This document shows positions 14,129 to 23,161 of a DNA stretch of 27,535 nt, piece by piece. The position numbers were made by a program, and so were the translations under genes. The DNA is from Phycisphaerales bacterium (GTDB taxonomy: Bacteria > Planctomycetota > Phycisphaerae > Sedimentisphaerales > Anaerohalosphaeraceae). The notes beneath the pieces were generated by a model. The model searched no databases. It was not told the origin of the DNA and saw only the letters and a list, made by a program, of their open reading frames with translations. Within the stretch, counting starts at the first letter, position 1. Each line of letters starts with the position of its first letter. Location: assembly GCA_011048645.1 (NCBI GenBank), contig DSDR01000107.1, positions 1 through 27,535 on the forward strand, in the 5' to 3' direction.

Positions 14129-17100
14129 CTATTTTGTATCCGTTTTTATCTTGGTGCGCATGCACATTTGTACCATCTCGTCAATTTGGGCCTGGATCTT
14201 ATCGATATCGCGCTCGCGTATGGATTCTTCGAGGCGGGCGGCTTTTTCGGTATAGACGGCAAAACCGGCAAATCCGCCCAACCCCTTTAAGGCGTGAATC
14301 TTTGAGGCCAACTCGTCAAAGTCGTTCTTATTCAGGGCGTCGCGCATCTGTTCGATACGGCCGGGCAGATTGCTCACAAAGGTCTCGATGGTTTTATGAT
14401 AATCCGGATCGCCGTCGAGAAATGAGGTAATCTCCAGTCCTTTCCCGGCATCCTGAATCTGCTGTTTTTTGGCCACACAGCGCCGCACTTTTTGCTCCAG
14501 CAGCTTGCGATTGATCGGCTTGTTCAGCCGGTCGTCGCAGCCGGCCTCCAGGGCGGCCAGTTCGTCGTCTTGTTGATCGGAGGCCGTCATCGCGATGATC
14601 GTCGTGCCGGTGTTGAGGCTGTCGGCGCGAATGTGTCGGGCAGCGTCCAGGCCGTTCATGCCGGGCATCTGAATATCCATCAAAATCAGATCAAATACTT
14701 CCTGCCGGCACAATGAGACCGCCTCACGACCGTCGGCGCAGAGCACCGGCGTATAACCCAGACGGGAAAGAATGATTTCAAGCAGGGACAGATTTTCCGG
14801 AACATCATCCACGATGAGGATGCGGGCAGATACGCCATCCCGCTCGGAATCGAAGATTCGATCATTTTCCTGCATATGCGTATTCTCCTGGTTATCCATG
14901 GACTGTGGGAAATTGGCCAGCGCCTCCGGCGATGCGTCAGCGTCGCACAAGACAGGCTCGACCGGCAGATCAAAACGATAGCAAGTCCGGTCCGAATGCT
15001 GCTCGATCTGAAGCGTTGAGCCGATCTGCCTGAGCAGCCGTGCGGCAATCCGCAAGCCGAGCGCCTGATCGCGCGAGGGACAATGCTCGTACCATTTTGG
15101 AAGAGGACAATCCGGATCGAAGGGTTGAACTGGATTGGTCCCCAGCCGCAAAAGACCGGCGTGTTGTAGGGTGAATTGAATCGTTTTTTTACGCGCGTCG
15201 GTTGGCGCATAGTCAATCTGCATTGAAACGGTTTTATCAGAGGCGGACTGTACGGCCTGATCAAGAAGGAGGGTGAGAATCTCGGTCAGTCTTTGACGCG
15301 GCCCCTGAAAACGGCCCGGACAGTGTTTGCCGACGGTAATATCCATCGGTTCGTTTGCCGCTTCATCACGTCGAACGATTCGCCGCCGCAGCGTTTCGAC
15401 CAGCTCGGCCGTGTCGATCCATTCGGGCCGGTGGTGTGATACGTCAGTCGGTTCTTCCGGTACGGAATCGAAACAGGCAAATTTTTCACGCCACGCATCG
15501 ATGCTGAATTTTAATGCTTTGATTTGCGCGGCGTTTTCGGGTGTTGCGTTTTGTGCTGTTTGCGTTAGTTTATCCAATTGCTGCCGCAGGTCGCCAAGGA
15601 GGCGACGATGGCGATAGAGGAGCTTTTCGAGGAATTCTTCGGCGTTTTTCAAGTGACTGACATCGGTCAACAGGGCCAACATCCCGTTGAGTTTGCCGTT
15701 TTCATAAATCGGCTGGGCGGCCGTCCAAAAGCAATCGCCGCCCCGTCGAAGATAGAACCCCTGCGCGTGGTCGTCGGTCGTCTGGGCAAAGGACCGCATC
15801 GTTTGTTCAAACATATCAGGCGGCTTCAGGTCAAGCAGGTCGGCGGCTTTTTGCACGTCCGGCGGCGGTTCCATTCCAAGCCGTTTCCAGAAGGCGGCAT
15901 TGGCATGGAGCAGATAACCCTGACGATTGATCAGCATCGCCGATGCCGGCATGGATTCGGTCACGCAGCGGCTCCGCAGCGATGTGCAGAAGCTGCGTTG
16001 CTGTGCGGTTTTCAGAAGATCTTCATTCAGCAGGCTGCCCAGCAATCCAGAGACGGCGCCTGACTTGTCTTTAACGGGGATTTTGGAGACCAGATAATTT
16101 CTGAAATAATTGCTTTTGCCGTAGGTTTGCGGCAGAAACAGCAGCTCAATATCCTTGTTCATTACCTCCATATCCAGCGGCAGCCCCTCCTGCTGCTGTT
16201 CGAACATCTCCGTGCGGATCGGAACAGCGCCGTTATTCATCGGTTTGCATCCCGCGATGTGTGCGTATTCGGAGTTGTAGCCGATGAGACGGCCTTCGCT
16301 GTCTTTCCAGTACAGACCCATCGGCACGGCATTGAGGATTGCTCGGTAAAGGGCGATCTGACGTTCGAGCTGCTGCTGATTCTGTCGGCTCTGTTCGGAT
16401 AGGTGGTGCAGCTCCTGGGTTGCCTGTCCGAGCGCGGTTTGCTGCTCGAACACAATCCGCCTGCGTGCGCTGCGATAATACAGCAGCCAGATCAGAAACA
16501 CCGCCACAAACAGACACACCATACCCAATTGAATCCCCCGAGCGTGTTCGGCGACGGCTTTTTTAATAGAGCGGTCGGACTGAATGACCGCGATGGACCA
16601 CGGGGAATTAAATCCTTCCAGAGGCCGCTGCCCGACCAGATAATGGGCCTCTGCTGTTGCATTCCGGCTGTCGCTGCGGAGTGTCCCGACGCCGCCGCAC
16701 CGCTGACGAATATCGGCCAGCAGAAACGGTCCCTGTATTTGTGACGGCAGGCTCTGCGCGGGCTGCGCCTCGTCCCGGTCGTATCGGGCGGTAAGAACGT
16801 CCCCCTGGCCGCTGACAAGACAGGTTTGCACCTCCTGAGCCGTTGCGGTCGTATTGAGCCGGGTGAGCAGGTATTCGGCCGAGAGCCGAAGGGCCAGCGC
16901 CCCCGTCAATGTGGTTCCTTCGGAAAGGGGGTAGAACAGGACCAGGCACGGCGGCTCGGAGCGGGCGTCCATCTCCAGATAGACCGAATCCAGCGCCGCA
17001 CCACCCTGACCATAGATAGCCGCCGGCGGCTGATACAAAGGGAGGCCGGCGGACTGGCGGCCGAAGTGGTCTGTCACGTTCCCTTGCAAATCGATGCGAT

Positions 17101-17407
17101 CAAAAGACAGCGCCGCCGAATCCAACAGAGAGGACGCCAAATGCGATTTGATCGGCGCGGAACTGAAGTCGCCGTCGGAGCGATCAATCGCCTCGGCTGT
17201 GGCACGCAGGTAGTCGGAAAACAGCCCGATCAGATCCTCGTAATGTCGCTGCCCGACCCGGGCCAGTTGGAGCAGATTGTCCTGCGAGCGTTGGGTCAGT
17301 TTGGCTTCGAACTGTCGGATGTTGATTTGTCCGAGCAGCAGCAGGTAGCCAAGCACACCAAGGCACAGTAACCCAACCCAAATTGTCTTGCCGGGGCGAA
17401 GTCTCAT
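14129..17407 (-). CDS. Hybrid sensory protein: Cache-PAS-PAS-degenerate kinase-REC-HPt
   Basis: 1092 residues. TM1 (about 9-27) and TM2 (about 290-310) bracket a ~260-residue extracytoplasmic sensor region of double-Cache type. A coiled coil, PAS 1 (about 345-460), PAS 2 (about 485-600) and a kinase-like region (about 600-850) follow. The receiver (about 862-975) has the D-D pair in LIVDD, phosphoacceptor D911 (LMDIQMPGMNG), T in AMTAS and K in NKP. The HPt (about 1005-1085) has H1038 in HALKGLGGFAG. The kinase core lacks a normal H-box (LLYRHRRLLGDLRQQL instead of SHELRTPL), has D-Q-A in place of the N-box N-x-A, and shows no D-x-G-x-G; only a trace of the G2 box (QALGLRIA) remains. It probably relays phosphate from another kinase. 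The start has AAAGGA but only 3 nt spacing. Confidence 0.85.
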   Translation of the reverse strand: MRLRPGKTIWVGLLCLGVLGYLLLLGQINIRQFEAKLTQRSQDNLLQLARVGQRHYEDLIGLFSDYLRATAEAIDRSDGDFSSAPIKSHLASSLLDSAALSFDRIDLQGNVTDHFGRQSAGLPLYQPPAAIYGQGGAALDSVYLEMDARSEPPCLVLFYPLSEGTTLTGALALRLSAEYLLTRLNTTATAQEVQTCLVSGQGDVLTARYDRDEAQPAQSLPSQIQGPFLLADIRQRCGGVGTLRSDSRNATAEAHYLVGQRPLEGFNSPWSIAVIQSDRSIKKAVAEHARGIQLGMVCLFVAVFLIWLLYYRSARRRIVFEQQTALGQATQELHHLSEQSRQNQQQLERQIALYRAILNAVPMGLYWKDSEGRLIGYNSEYAHIAGCKPMNNGAVPIRTEMFEQQQEGLPLDMEVMNKDIELLFLPQTYGKSNYFRNYLVSKIPVKDKSGAVSGLLGSLLNEDLLKTAQQRSFCTSLRSRCVTESMPASAMLINRQGYLLHANAAFWKRLGMEPPPDVQKAADLLDLKPPDMFEQTMRSFAQTTDDHAQGFYLRRGGDCFWTAAQPIYENGKLNGMLALLTDVSHLKNAEEFLEKLLYRHRRLLGDLRQQLDKLTQTAQNATPENAAQIKALKFSIDAWREKFACFDSVPEEPTDVSHHRPEWIDTAELVETLRRRIVRRDEAANEPMDITVGKHCPGRFQGPRQRLTEILTLLLDQAVQSASDKTVSMQIDYAPTDARKKTIQFTLQHAGLLRLGTNPVQPFDPDCPLPKWYEHCPSRDQALGLRIAARLLRQIGSTLQIEQHSDRTCYRFDLPVEPVLCDADASPEALANFPQSMDNQENTHMQENDRIFDSERDGVSARILIVDDVPENLSLLEIILSRLGYTPVLCADGREAVSLCRQEVFDLILMDIQMPGMNGLDAARHIRADSLNTGTTIIAMTASDQQDDELAALEAGCDDRLNKPINRKLLEQKVRRCVAKKQQIQDAGKGLEITSFLDGDPDYHKTIETFVSNLPGRIEQMRDALNKNDFDELASKIHALKGLGGFAGFAVYTEKAARLEESIRERDIDKIQAQIDEMVQMCMRTKIKTDTK

Positions 17408-17720
17408 CGTTCCTTTACGATTCGAAAGATTGTTAACGCAACCAGCCGCGTCCGGATTTATTTCGACTGTTCAGACTCGCGGCTTAACGAGTCAATCAGG
17501 AGGACGTCAATAAAAAATTCATTCTTAGTCATAAAAAAAGATACTACTTGTCAAGTACAAGGAGTTGTTTTTTCGAATCTCAAACAAACCCGCCTCGTTC
17601 AAAATGCCGATAAGCAAACATAAGGATTGGACAAACGTCTGTTGACCGGTAAAATAGACAAAATTCTGACAGACCAATTTTTATAGTAGAGCGATATTAT
17701 ATTGTGCGGAAAGGAACTTT
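17408..17720. other. 313-nt divergent spacer with hairpins, no gene
   Basis: It separates the minus-strand hybrid kinase from the plus-strand YacL-like gene, so it should hold promoters for both, but no pair of boxes with good spacing is evident. GACTCG (17474-17479) pairs with CGAGTC (17488-17493). The palindrome TACTTG-T-CAAGTA (17545-17557) is followed by ACAAG and a T-run. An AGGAGG at 17498-17503 has no usable start codon behind it. ATACTACTT (17541-17549) also occurs at 9621-9629 in the small-RNA promoter. Confidence 0.5.
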
Positions 17721-18806
17721 ATGATCTTATTATACTTTATCCGATTTTTGTTTTTTGTTACGGCCACCGCGTTTCTTTTTGTCGGCCTGCATGAAACGGC
17801 CCGCACCCAGCAGGATATTTATGTCTTCGTGATGGGCTTGTCGCTGACGGTGCTGGCGATCGTTGTAGAGTGGCTGACGCCCAAAAAATCGCTGTCGGCG
17901 CTGACGGGCGTCTTTTTCGGACTGCTGATCGGAATGTTCGTCAGTTGGGGGTTGAGCAAGATCATCCAGATGGTCAATGTGATTTATTTTGAGCTGGACG
18001 AGAAGACCTTGAATATGGCGATATGGTTTGTCGGAACATGCGTTTGCTATCTGTGTATCAGCATTGTCCTGCGGACCAAGGACGATTTTCGAACGATTAT
18101 CCCCTACATCGAGTTTTCACGGCAAACCAAAGGCCTTCGTCCGCTCGTGCTCGATACGTCCGTGATTATTGACGGGCGGATTGCCGATATCGCCCAGACC
18201 CGACTCTTTGACGCCCCGCTGATCGTGCCGCGTTTTGTACTGAACGAATTGCAGCTTGTGGCCGATTCGAGCGACAAAATCAAACGCAATCGCGGACGCC
18301 GCGGTCTGGACATCCTCAATAAACTCCAGAGCAGCTCGACCGTGGAAGTCAAGATCGACGACACGCCGCCGCCCGGCGTCGAATCGAATACCGAGGTGGA
18401 CCAGAAACTGATTGCCTTTGCCAAAAACTGCGACGGACGACTGGTTACCAATGATTTTAATCTCAACAAAGTCGCTTCGCTTCGCGGCGTGGACGTGATC
18501 AACATCAATGAACTGGCCAACGCCCTTAAGACCGTGACGCTGCCCGGCGAGACAATGCAGGTCAAGATACTGCGCCCCGGCGAGGAACCGACCCAAGGCG
18601 TCGGCTACCTTGAAGACGGGACGATGGTGGTCGTCGAAAATGCCAGCGACCGCATCGGCCAGAACGTAACCTTTGTCGTTACCAGCGCCCTGCAAACCTC
18701 GGCCGGACGGATGATTTTCGGCAAATGCGAAAACGGCGCCGAGTCGAGCCTTCAGAACGCCGGTTCCGGACAGCGCAACAACTCACGACGACAGCCCACA
18801 CGGTAA
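17721..18806 (+). CDS. YacL-type PIN/TRAM-domain membrane nuclease
   Basis: 361 residues. Four hydrophobic segments in the first ~115 residues anchor it in the membrane. They are followed by a PIN domain starting at LVLDTSVIIDGRI (D145), with later acidic residues in NTEVDQ and LVTNDFNLN. A C-terminal TRAM domain (about 275-340, TLPGETMQVKILRPG to GRMIFGK) is an OB-like RNA-binding fold. This is the architecture of YacL/YacL-like proteins, presumed Mg-dependent RNases at the membrane, substrate unknown. The ATG follows AAAGGA (17710-17715) with 5-nt spacing. The last ~20 residues are polar and basic. It ends 17 nt before the next gene, suggesting cotranscription. Confidence 0.88.
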   Translation: MILLYFIRFLFFVTATAFLFVGLHETARTQQDIYVFVMGLSLTVLAIVVEWLTPKKSLSALTGVFFGLLIGMFVSWGLSKIIQMVNVIYFELDEKTLNMAIWFVGTCVCYLCISIVLRTKDDFRTIIPYIEFSRQTKGLRPLVLDTSVIIDGRIADIAQTRLFDAPLIVPRFVLNELQLVADSSDKIKRNRGRRGLDILNKLQSSSTVEVKIDDTPPPGVESNTEVDQKLIAFAKNCDGRLVTNDFNLNKVASLRGVDVININELANALKTVTLPGETMQVKILRPGEEPTQGVGYLEDGTMVVVENASDRIGQNVTFVVTSALQTSAGRMIFGKCENGAESSLQNAGSGQRNNSRRQPTR

Positions 18807-18823
18807 GATCGACAGCGGATGTC

Positions 18824-19984
18824 ATGGACGAGTGCAGGACGAAAACAGCAGGGTTTGATACGTGTCCGGTTCGCACGGATACCGACAGCTTGAAGTGGTC
18901 GCGCTATCGCGGTCGGGATGTGCTGCCGATGTGGGTGGCGGATATGGATTTCCGCTGTGCCGAGCCGATCCTTGGGGCGATTCGTCAGCGCGTCGAACAT
19001 GCGGTGTTCGGCTATGCCATGGCTCGTCCGGACGATTACGAAGCGGTCATCGAGTGGGTGGGCAGCCGGCATGAGTGGGCGATTCGCCGCGAATGGATCG
19101 TCTGGCTTCCCGGCCTGGTGCCGGCGCTGAATGTGGCCTGTCGGGCGTTTGCCGAGCCGGGCGAAGGGGTGTTGACGTTTACGCCGGTCTATCCGCCGTT
19201 CCTGAGCGCTCCGTTTTTTTCCGGCCGTGAACTTGTTAAATGCCCGTTGCGGCACGAGCGAGGGCGGTGGGAATTTGACTTAGACGCCCTGGCCGAGGCG
19301 GTTACGCCGCAAACGCGGCTCTTGCTGTTGTGCTCGCCGCACAATCCCGTCGGACGGGTCTGGACGCGACAGGAACTGCTGGCCGTGGCGCAATTCTGCC
19401 TGGAGCGAGACATCGTCATTTGTTCCGACGAGATTCATTGTGATCTGGTGCTGGAGGAGTCATCCCGACACTGTCCAACCGCCGTGCTGTCCGATGAGAT
19501 TGCCGAGCGGACGATGACGCTGATGTCGCCGGCCAAGACGTTTAATCTGCCGGGACTGAACTGCGGATTTGCGATTATCCCGAACGCCGCACTGCGACGG
19601 CGTTTTACGCACACGATGCGCGGCATTCTGCCGCACGTCAATATCCTGGGGTATGCGGCCTGCCGAGCGGCTTTTACACAGGGCCGCGCCTGGCATCGGG
19701 AATTGATCCATTATCTGCGCGGCAATCGCGATTATCTGTACGACGCCGTCAACGCATTGCCCAATCTGTCGATGGGGCCGGTCGAGGGGACCTATCTGGC
19801 CTGGATTGACGCAACGGGGCTGCACACCAACCATCCGGCCAAATGGTTTGAGCGGGCCGGCCTCGGCGTTTCGGACGGCAGAGATTTTGACGGCGACGGC
19901 TTTGTGCGGCTGAACTTCGGCTGTCCCCGGTCCCTGCTTGAACAGGCCGTTGAACGTATCCAAACCGCGTTAACATCGCACTAA
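18824..19984 (+). CDS. patB: PatB/MalY-type PLP-dependent C-S lyase
   Basis: 386 residues, fold type I aminotransferase-like enzyme. Signature segments are DVLPMWVADMDF near the N-terminus (typical of MalY/PatB), CSPHNPVGRVW, SDEIHCDL, and the PLP lysine K238 in SPAKTFNLPGL; the C-terminal part has RLNFGCPRSLLEQAVERI with the carboxylate-binding arginine. The family cleaves cystathionine or cysteine S-conjugates to pyruvate, ammonia and a thiol, part of methionine and sulfur metabolism. An earlier in-frame ATG (18725) lies inside the YacL gene; 18824 gives the normal family length and 17 nt spacing after the previous stop, though its ribosome binding site is weak. msrC follows after 4 nt. Confidence 0.9.
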   Translation: MDECRTKTAGFDTCPVRTDTDSLKWSRYRGRDVLPMWVADMDFRCAEPILGAIRQRVEHAVFGYAMARPDDYEAVIEWVGSRHEWAIRREWIVWLPGLVPALNVACRAFAEPGEGVLTFTPVYPPFLSAPFFSGRELVKCPLRHERGRWEFDLDALAEAVTPQTRLLLLCSPHNPVGRVWTRQELLAVAQFCLERDIVICSDEIHCDLVLEESSRHCPTAVLSDEIAERTMTLMSPAKTFNLPGLNCGFAIIPNAALRRRFTHTMRGILPHVNILGYAACRAAFTQGRAWHRELIHYLRGNRDYLYDAVNALPNLSMGPVEGTYLAWIDATGLHTNHPAKWFERAGLGVSDGRDFDGDGFVRLNFGCPRSLLEQAVERIQTALTSH

Positions 19985-19988
19985 GCTT

Positions 19989-20456
19989 ATGGAATCGCAC
20001 AAACAACAACGTTACGAACGGATCATCGACCAGCTTGAAGAGGTCTTTACGGTTACGCCCGATCCGATTGCGCGGATGGCCACCGCCGCGGCGCTGCTGT
20101 CGGGCAAGATGCCGCAGTTTTTCTGGATCGGATTTTATCGACTCATTGACGGACAGCTTCTGGTCGGTCCGTATCAGGGGGCGCTGGCCTGTCAGAATCT
20201 GCCGGCCGGCAAGGGCGTCTGCTGGGCGTGCGTCGAGCAGGGCAAATCCATCGTGGTACCGGATGTCAATCAGTTTCCCGGCCATATCGCTTGCGACGCC
20301 CGCAGCCGATCCGAGGTGGCGGCGCCGTGTCGCGACAGCCGGGGCCGCATTCGAGCCGTGCTCGACGCCGACAGCGACAAGCTGAACGCCTTCGACGCCG
20401 CCGACGCCGCGTCTCTGGAGCGAATCGCCGCGATGATCTATCGCGATGCACCATGA
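19989..20456 (+). CDS. msrC: Free methionine-(R)-sulfoxide reductase (GAF domain)
   Basis: 155 residues, a single GAF domain. The three family cysteines are present with the exact E. coli spacing: C68 (ALACQNL), C78 (GVCW) and C102 (GHIACDA). The conserved W46-I-G-F-Y and DVNQFPGHIACDA segments confirm the fRMsr (YebR) group. It reduces free L-methionine-R-sulfoxide to methionine in the cytoplasm, using thioredoxin-type reductants. It starts 4 nt after the stop of the C-S lyase gene, so the two are almost certainly co-translated. Both act on sulfur amino acids, suggesting a methionine repair or supply function. Confidence 0.93.
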   Translation: MESHKQQRYERIIDQLEEVFTVTPDPIARMATAAALLSGKMPQFFWIGFYRLIDGQLLVGPYQGALACQNLPAGKGVCWACVEQGKSIVVPDVNQFPGHIACDARSRSEVAAPCRDSRGRIRAVLDADSDKLNAFDAADAASLERIAAMIYRDAP

Positions 20457-20656
20457 CCGGCCGCCGCTTTTTGGAACCGATCGTTGATGGCTTTGCCCAG
20501 ACCCTCATCCGGGACTGGCTGAGGCATATCTTGTTTCTGTCAAAGGAAAATATATATGACTTCGTTGCTTTAAGGGAAGACCTTGCAACATCGATCAATT
20601 ACATCGGCTTAAGCTTTTCTCCGCCGACAGGACGGTGTTATACAGCAGCATCGTAA
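20453..20656 (+). CDS. Doubtful small ORF overlapping the msrC stop (ATGA)
   Basis: An ATG at 20453 overlaps the msrC TGA, and the frame continues for 67 codons to 20656, running 62 nt into the 3' end of convergent folD. The product (starting MTGRRFLEPIVDGFAQTLIRDWLRHIL) has a plausible amphipathic helix but no recognised family. Stop-start overlap supports coupling; overlap with folD and shortness argue against. Confidence 0.25.
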   Translation: MTGRRFLEPIVDGFAQTLIRDWLRHILFLSKENIYDFVALREDLATSINYIGLSFSPPTGRCYTAAS

Positions 20657-21485
20657 TCGTCATCGGGCCGACGCCGCCGGGCACGGGCGTGATCAGGCTC
20701 GCTTTTCGGCTGACGGCCTCAAAGTCCACGTCGCCGACCAGCCGATAGCCTTTCTTTTTGGTCGCGTCCTCAACGCGATTGACGCCGACGTCAATGACCA
20801 CCGCGCCGTCTTTGACCATCTCGGCGGTAATCGTGTTCGGACGACCTGCGGCGGCAATGACAATATCCGCGCGGCGGGTGTGCTCGGCGATGTTTTTCGT
20901 GCGGGTATGGCAGACGGTCACCGTGGCGTTGCCGGTGGCGCTTTTCTGGATGAGCATATTGGCCAGCGGTTTGCCGACGATGTTGCTGCGTCCGACAATG
21001 ACGACCTCGGCGCCGGACAGTTTCACGCCGCTTCGCAGCAGCAATTGAATCACGCCGTGCGGGGTACACGGCAAAAAGGCCTCCTGGCCGACCACCATTC
21101 GCCCGACATTGACCGGATGAAATCCATCGACGTCTTTATTCGGATCAATCGCCAGCAGCACCGCATCTTCGTCAATGTGGGCAGGCAGGGGCAATTGTAC
21201 AAGAATGCCGTGAATCTTTGGGTCGTTGTTGAATTGGTCAATCAGCCCCAGCAACTTGGCCTGCGTCGTCTCGCTCGGCAGCCGGTTGTCGTCCGAGTGC
21301 ATTCCGATCTCTTCGCAGGCCTTTTCTTTGGCGGTGACATACGATCGGGAGGCCGGGTCGTCTCCGACCAGAATCACCGCCAGCCCCGGCGTGATGCCTT
21401 GGCCCTTAAGCCGTGCGACGCTGTCTTTCAGTTCCGCCCGCATTTGGGCGGCCACCTGTTTGCCGTCAATGATTTGTGCCGTCAT
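20595..21485 (-). CDS. folD: Methylenetetrahydrofolate dehydrogenase / cyclohydrolase
   Basis: 296 residues, full length. It has the FolD signatures: YVTAKEKACEEIG with the catalytic Tyr/Lys region, GILVQLPLP, NKDVDGFHP, the dinucleotide-binding VVIVGRSNIVGKPLA, and the closing PVPGGVGPMTITML. It interconverts 5,10-methylene-THF and 10-formyl-THF in the cytoplasm, feeding purines and formyl-methionine. Its own promoter (TTGAAT-16-TATAAT) and an AGGGG ribosome binding site precede it. The stop lies convergent to msrC with about 140 nt between; no terminator stands out. Confidence 0.97.
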   Translation of the reverse strand: MTAQIIDGKQVAAQMRAELKDSVARLKGQGITPGLAVILVGDDPASRSYVTAKEKACEEIGMHSDDNRLPSETTQAKLLGLIDQFNNDPKIHGILVQLPLPAHIDEDAVLLAIDPNKDVDGFHPVNVGRMVVGQEAFLPCTPHGVIQLLLRSGVKLSGAEVVIVGRSNIVGKPLANMLIQKSATGNATVTVCHTRTKNIAEHTRRADIVIAAAGRPNTITAEMVKDGAVVIDVGVNRVEDATKKKGYRLVGDVDFEAVSRKASLITPVPGGVGPMTITMLLYNTVLSAEKSLSRCN

Positions 21486-21527
21486 GTCAGACCCCTGAGT
21501 TTGTGTTTGCTGTTTGCGACAGAACCG

Positions 21528-21555
21528 ATTATATCGCGTTTGCCGAAAAATTCAA
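21528..21555 (-). promoter_or_regulatory. Sigma70-type promoter of folD
   Basis: On the minus strand, TTGAAT (21555-21550) and a perfect TATAAT (21533-21528) are separated by 16 nt, 43 nt upstream of the folD ATG. Confidence 0.65.
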
Positions 21556-21680
21556 CAAAAAGCCGCCGCCGGGCTTGATGTATCGTGTTGTTTTTTGATA
21601 CGATCCTGCCCGGCCGCGGCCTTTGGACAAGCCTTGACGGTCCAGTCGAATTGTTCCGGTGGCTGCAAAAGCCCGCCCCG

Positions 21681-23006
21681 TCACTGCTGAGTGCGTCGGG
21701 CGTTTTGGCTTTCGCGCATGACCTTTCGCTGTCGGGTCCAGTCGGCCTCGTTCAGTTGGTCGGCGGCCTGGGCGTTTTCCTCGCTGTATTGTTCCAGCGG
21801 CTTACTGTTCAAACGGGCCGCGTTGGAACGCAGAAAGACGCTGTTTTCGAGCAAAACCTGCCGTGCTTGTTCAACGTGGCCTTGATCGCGCAGGGCGGTG
21901 GCGCGCTCGTTTTGTTCAATGGCGATCTGCTCGACGACATCGGCGGCGATGCGTTTGTTGAGGTGCTTTTCGACTTCAGCCGGTGATGCGCTAAATCGGA
22001 CATCAGCGGCGATACCTTCAAGGCTGACGGTTTTTTTGCTGTTCATATCCTGATAGCGAAGCCGCACATTGGCCAATTCGCCGCGTTCGATGGCGTTTTT
22101 GACGGTGGGTTTCATTTCCACCAGCACATATTTCTCGTGTTCGCTATAGACCGATCCGACATCGACGAGGATGGTTCGGCCTTGAATCTCGCCTTCGCGA
22201 CCGAGGATGCGAACAGGACGAAAATTTTCGCCGCAGATGATTTCGATGCGGACATCCTGAGCCACGACCGACAACGCGCGATCGAACTCCCGTTCAAAGA
22301 CCGAGGCTAATTCGTTCGGGGATTCGGCAAAATAATGGCCGCCGTCGCTTTTGAAGGCCAGCAGGCTCATCAGGTCTTCGTTATAGCCCAGCCCCAGTCC
22401 GATAGTGGTGATCGACAGCCCCTTTGCCGCCAGTTGTGCTCCGAGCTGCCCCAGCGCCGTGGGCGATTGCGGGCCGACGTTGGCGTGTCCGTCGCTGAGC
22501 AGAACGACGCGATTGACCCGGCCGGGCGACTGGAATTTTTCGACTTCATGCGCGCCGGCCTGAACGCCCGCATAAAGAGCGGTTGTGCCGCCGGCCTCGA
22601 TCTGTCGAATGAGGCGAATGATCTCGTCTCGCCGCGTCATTTTTGTGGCCGGCACGAGCGTCCGCACGCCGGAATCAAAGACCACGACCGAGACAATATC
22701 CTTTTCGTTGAGCCGCCGCAGCGCCAGAATCGCCGCCTCGCGGGCGTGGTGAATCCGCTGACCTGACATCGAGCCGGACTTGTCAATCACCAGCGCCACA
22801 TTGACCGGCGGCCGTTCTCTGAGTTTTTCCAGCGGACAACCGGTCAGCCCGATCCGCAGATACACCGGCTGTGACGACTCAGCCGATAGCACGGGTTTGT
22901 CCGGTTCAACGGACAGGGTGATGGTTTGCGCCTCAGCGGCGTCGCCGAAAGCCATCACCGCAAGACACATCGTCGTCAGCCACAGGGTGTGAATACGTGT
23001 TTTCAT
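21681..23006 (-). CDS. Secreted von Willebrand A domain protein
   Basis: 441 residues. A signal peptide (1-26, cleavage near AEA) is followed by a short beta domain and a VWA domain (about 67-250) with a complete MIDAS: D75-x-S77-x-S79 (IDKSGSM), a threonine in GGTTALYAG, and the aspartate of LLSDGHAN. The C-terminal third includes a beta-rich segment and a helical, Gln/Ala-rich tail (LNEADWTRQRKVMRESQNARRTQQ). Such proteins bind partners through a divalent metal outside the cytoplasm; partner unknown. An AAAGGAG with 7-nt spacing supports the start. It is divergent from the response regulator gene, with 309 nt shared upstream DNA. No lipobox or outer membrane anchor is seen. Confidence 0.88.
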   Translation of the reverse strand: MKTRIHTLWLTTMCLAVMAFGDAAEAQTITLSVEPDKPVLSAESSQPVYLRIGLTGCPLEKLRERPPVNVALVIDKSGSMSGQRIHHAREAAILALRRLNEKDIVSVVVFDSGVRTLVPATKMTRRDEIIRLIRQIEAGGTTALYAGVQAGAHEVEKFQSPGRVNRVVLLSDGHANVGPQSPTALGQLGAQLAAKGLSITTIGLGLGYNEDLMSLLAFKSDGGHYFAESPNELASVFEREFDRALSVVAQDVRIEIICGENFRPVRILGREGEIQGRTILVDVGSVYSEHEKYVLVEMKPTVKNAIERGELANVRLRYQDMNSKKTVSLEGIAADVRFSASPAEVEKHLNKRIAADVVEQIAIEQNERATALRDQGHVEQARQVLLENSVFLRSNAARLNSKPLEQYSEENAQAADQLNEADWTRQRKVMRESQNARRTQQ

Positions 23007-23128
23007 TGTCTGTCTCCTTTCGCAATAAAGTTATCATTTCTTCATTAAACTATACCCCAACAGGGCACAAAGAGGGTGTAAAAGGTCTGTAAAATGAGGC
23101 CGCCGCGCTTTTACACAAAAGTTACAGT

Positions 23129-23155
23129 TGCCAAAGCCCTTTTGAGGGTATAATT
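23129..23155 (+). promoter_or_regulatory. Candidate promoter of the two-component operon
   Basis: A perfect TATAAT (23150-23155) has TTGCCA (23129-23134) upstream at a short 15-nt spacing. The sub-optimal spacing suggests help from an activator. Transcription would begin near 23162, giving a leader of about 150 nt. Confidence 0.45.
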
Positions 23156-23161
23156 TATAAG

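Noticed and set aside
17545..17572. Terminator CTTGT/ACAAG plus T-run in the kinase/YacL spacer
   Set aside because: The stem is only 5 bp and no plus-strand gene ends upstream, so a terminator role is not supported.
20266..20598. 110-codon minus frame downstream of folD
   Set aside because: Most of it is antisense to msrC and very Arg-rich, as expected for a shadow of a G/C-rich gene.
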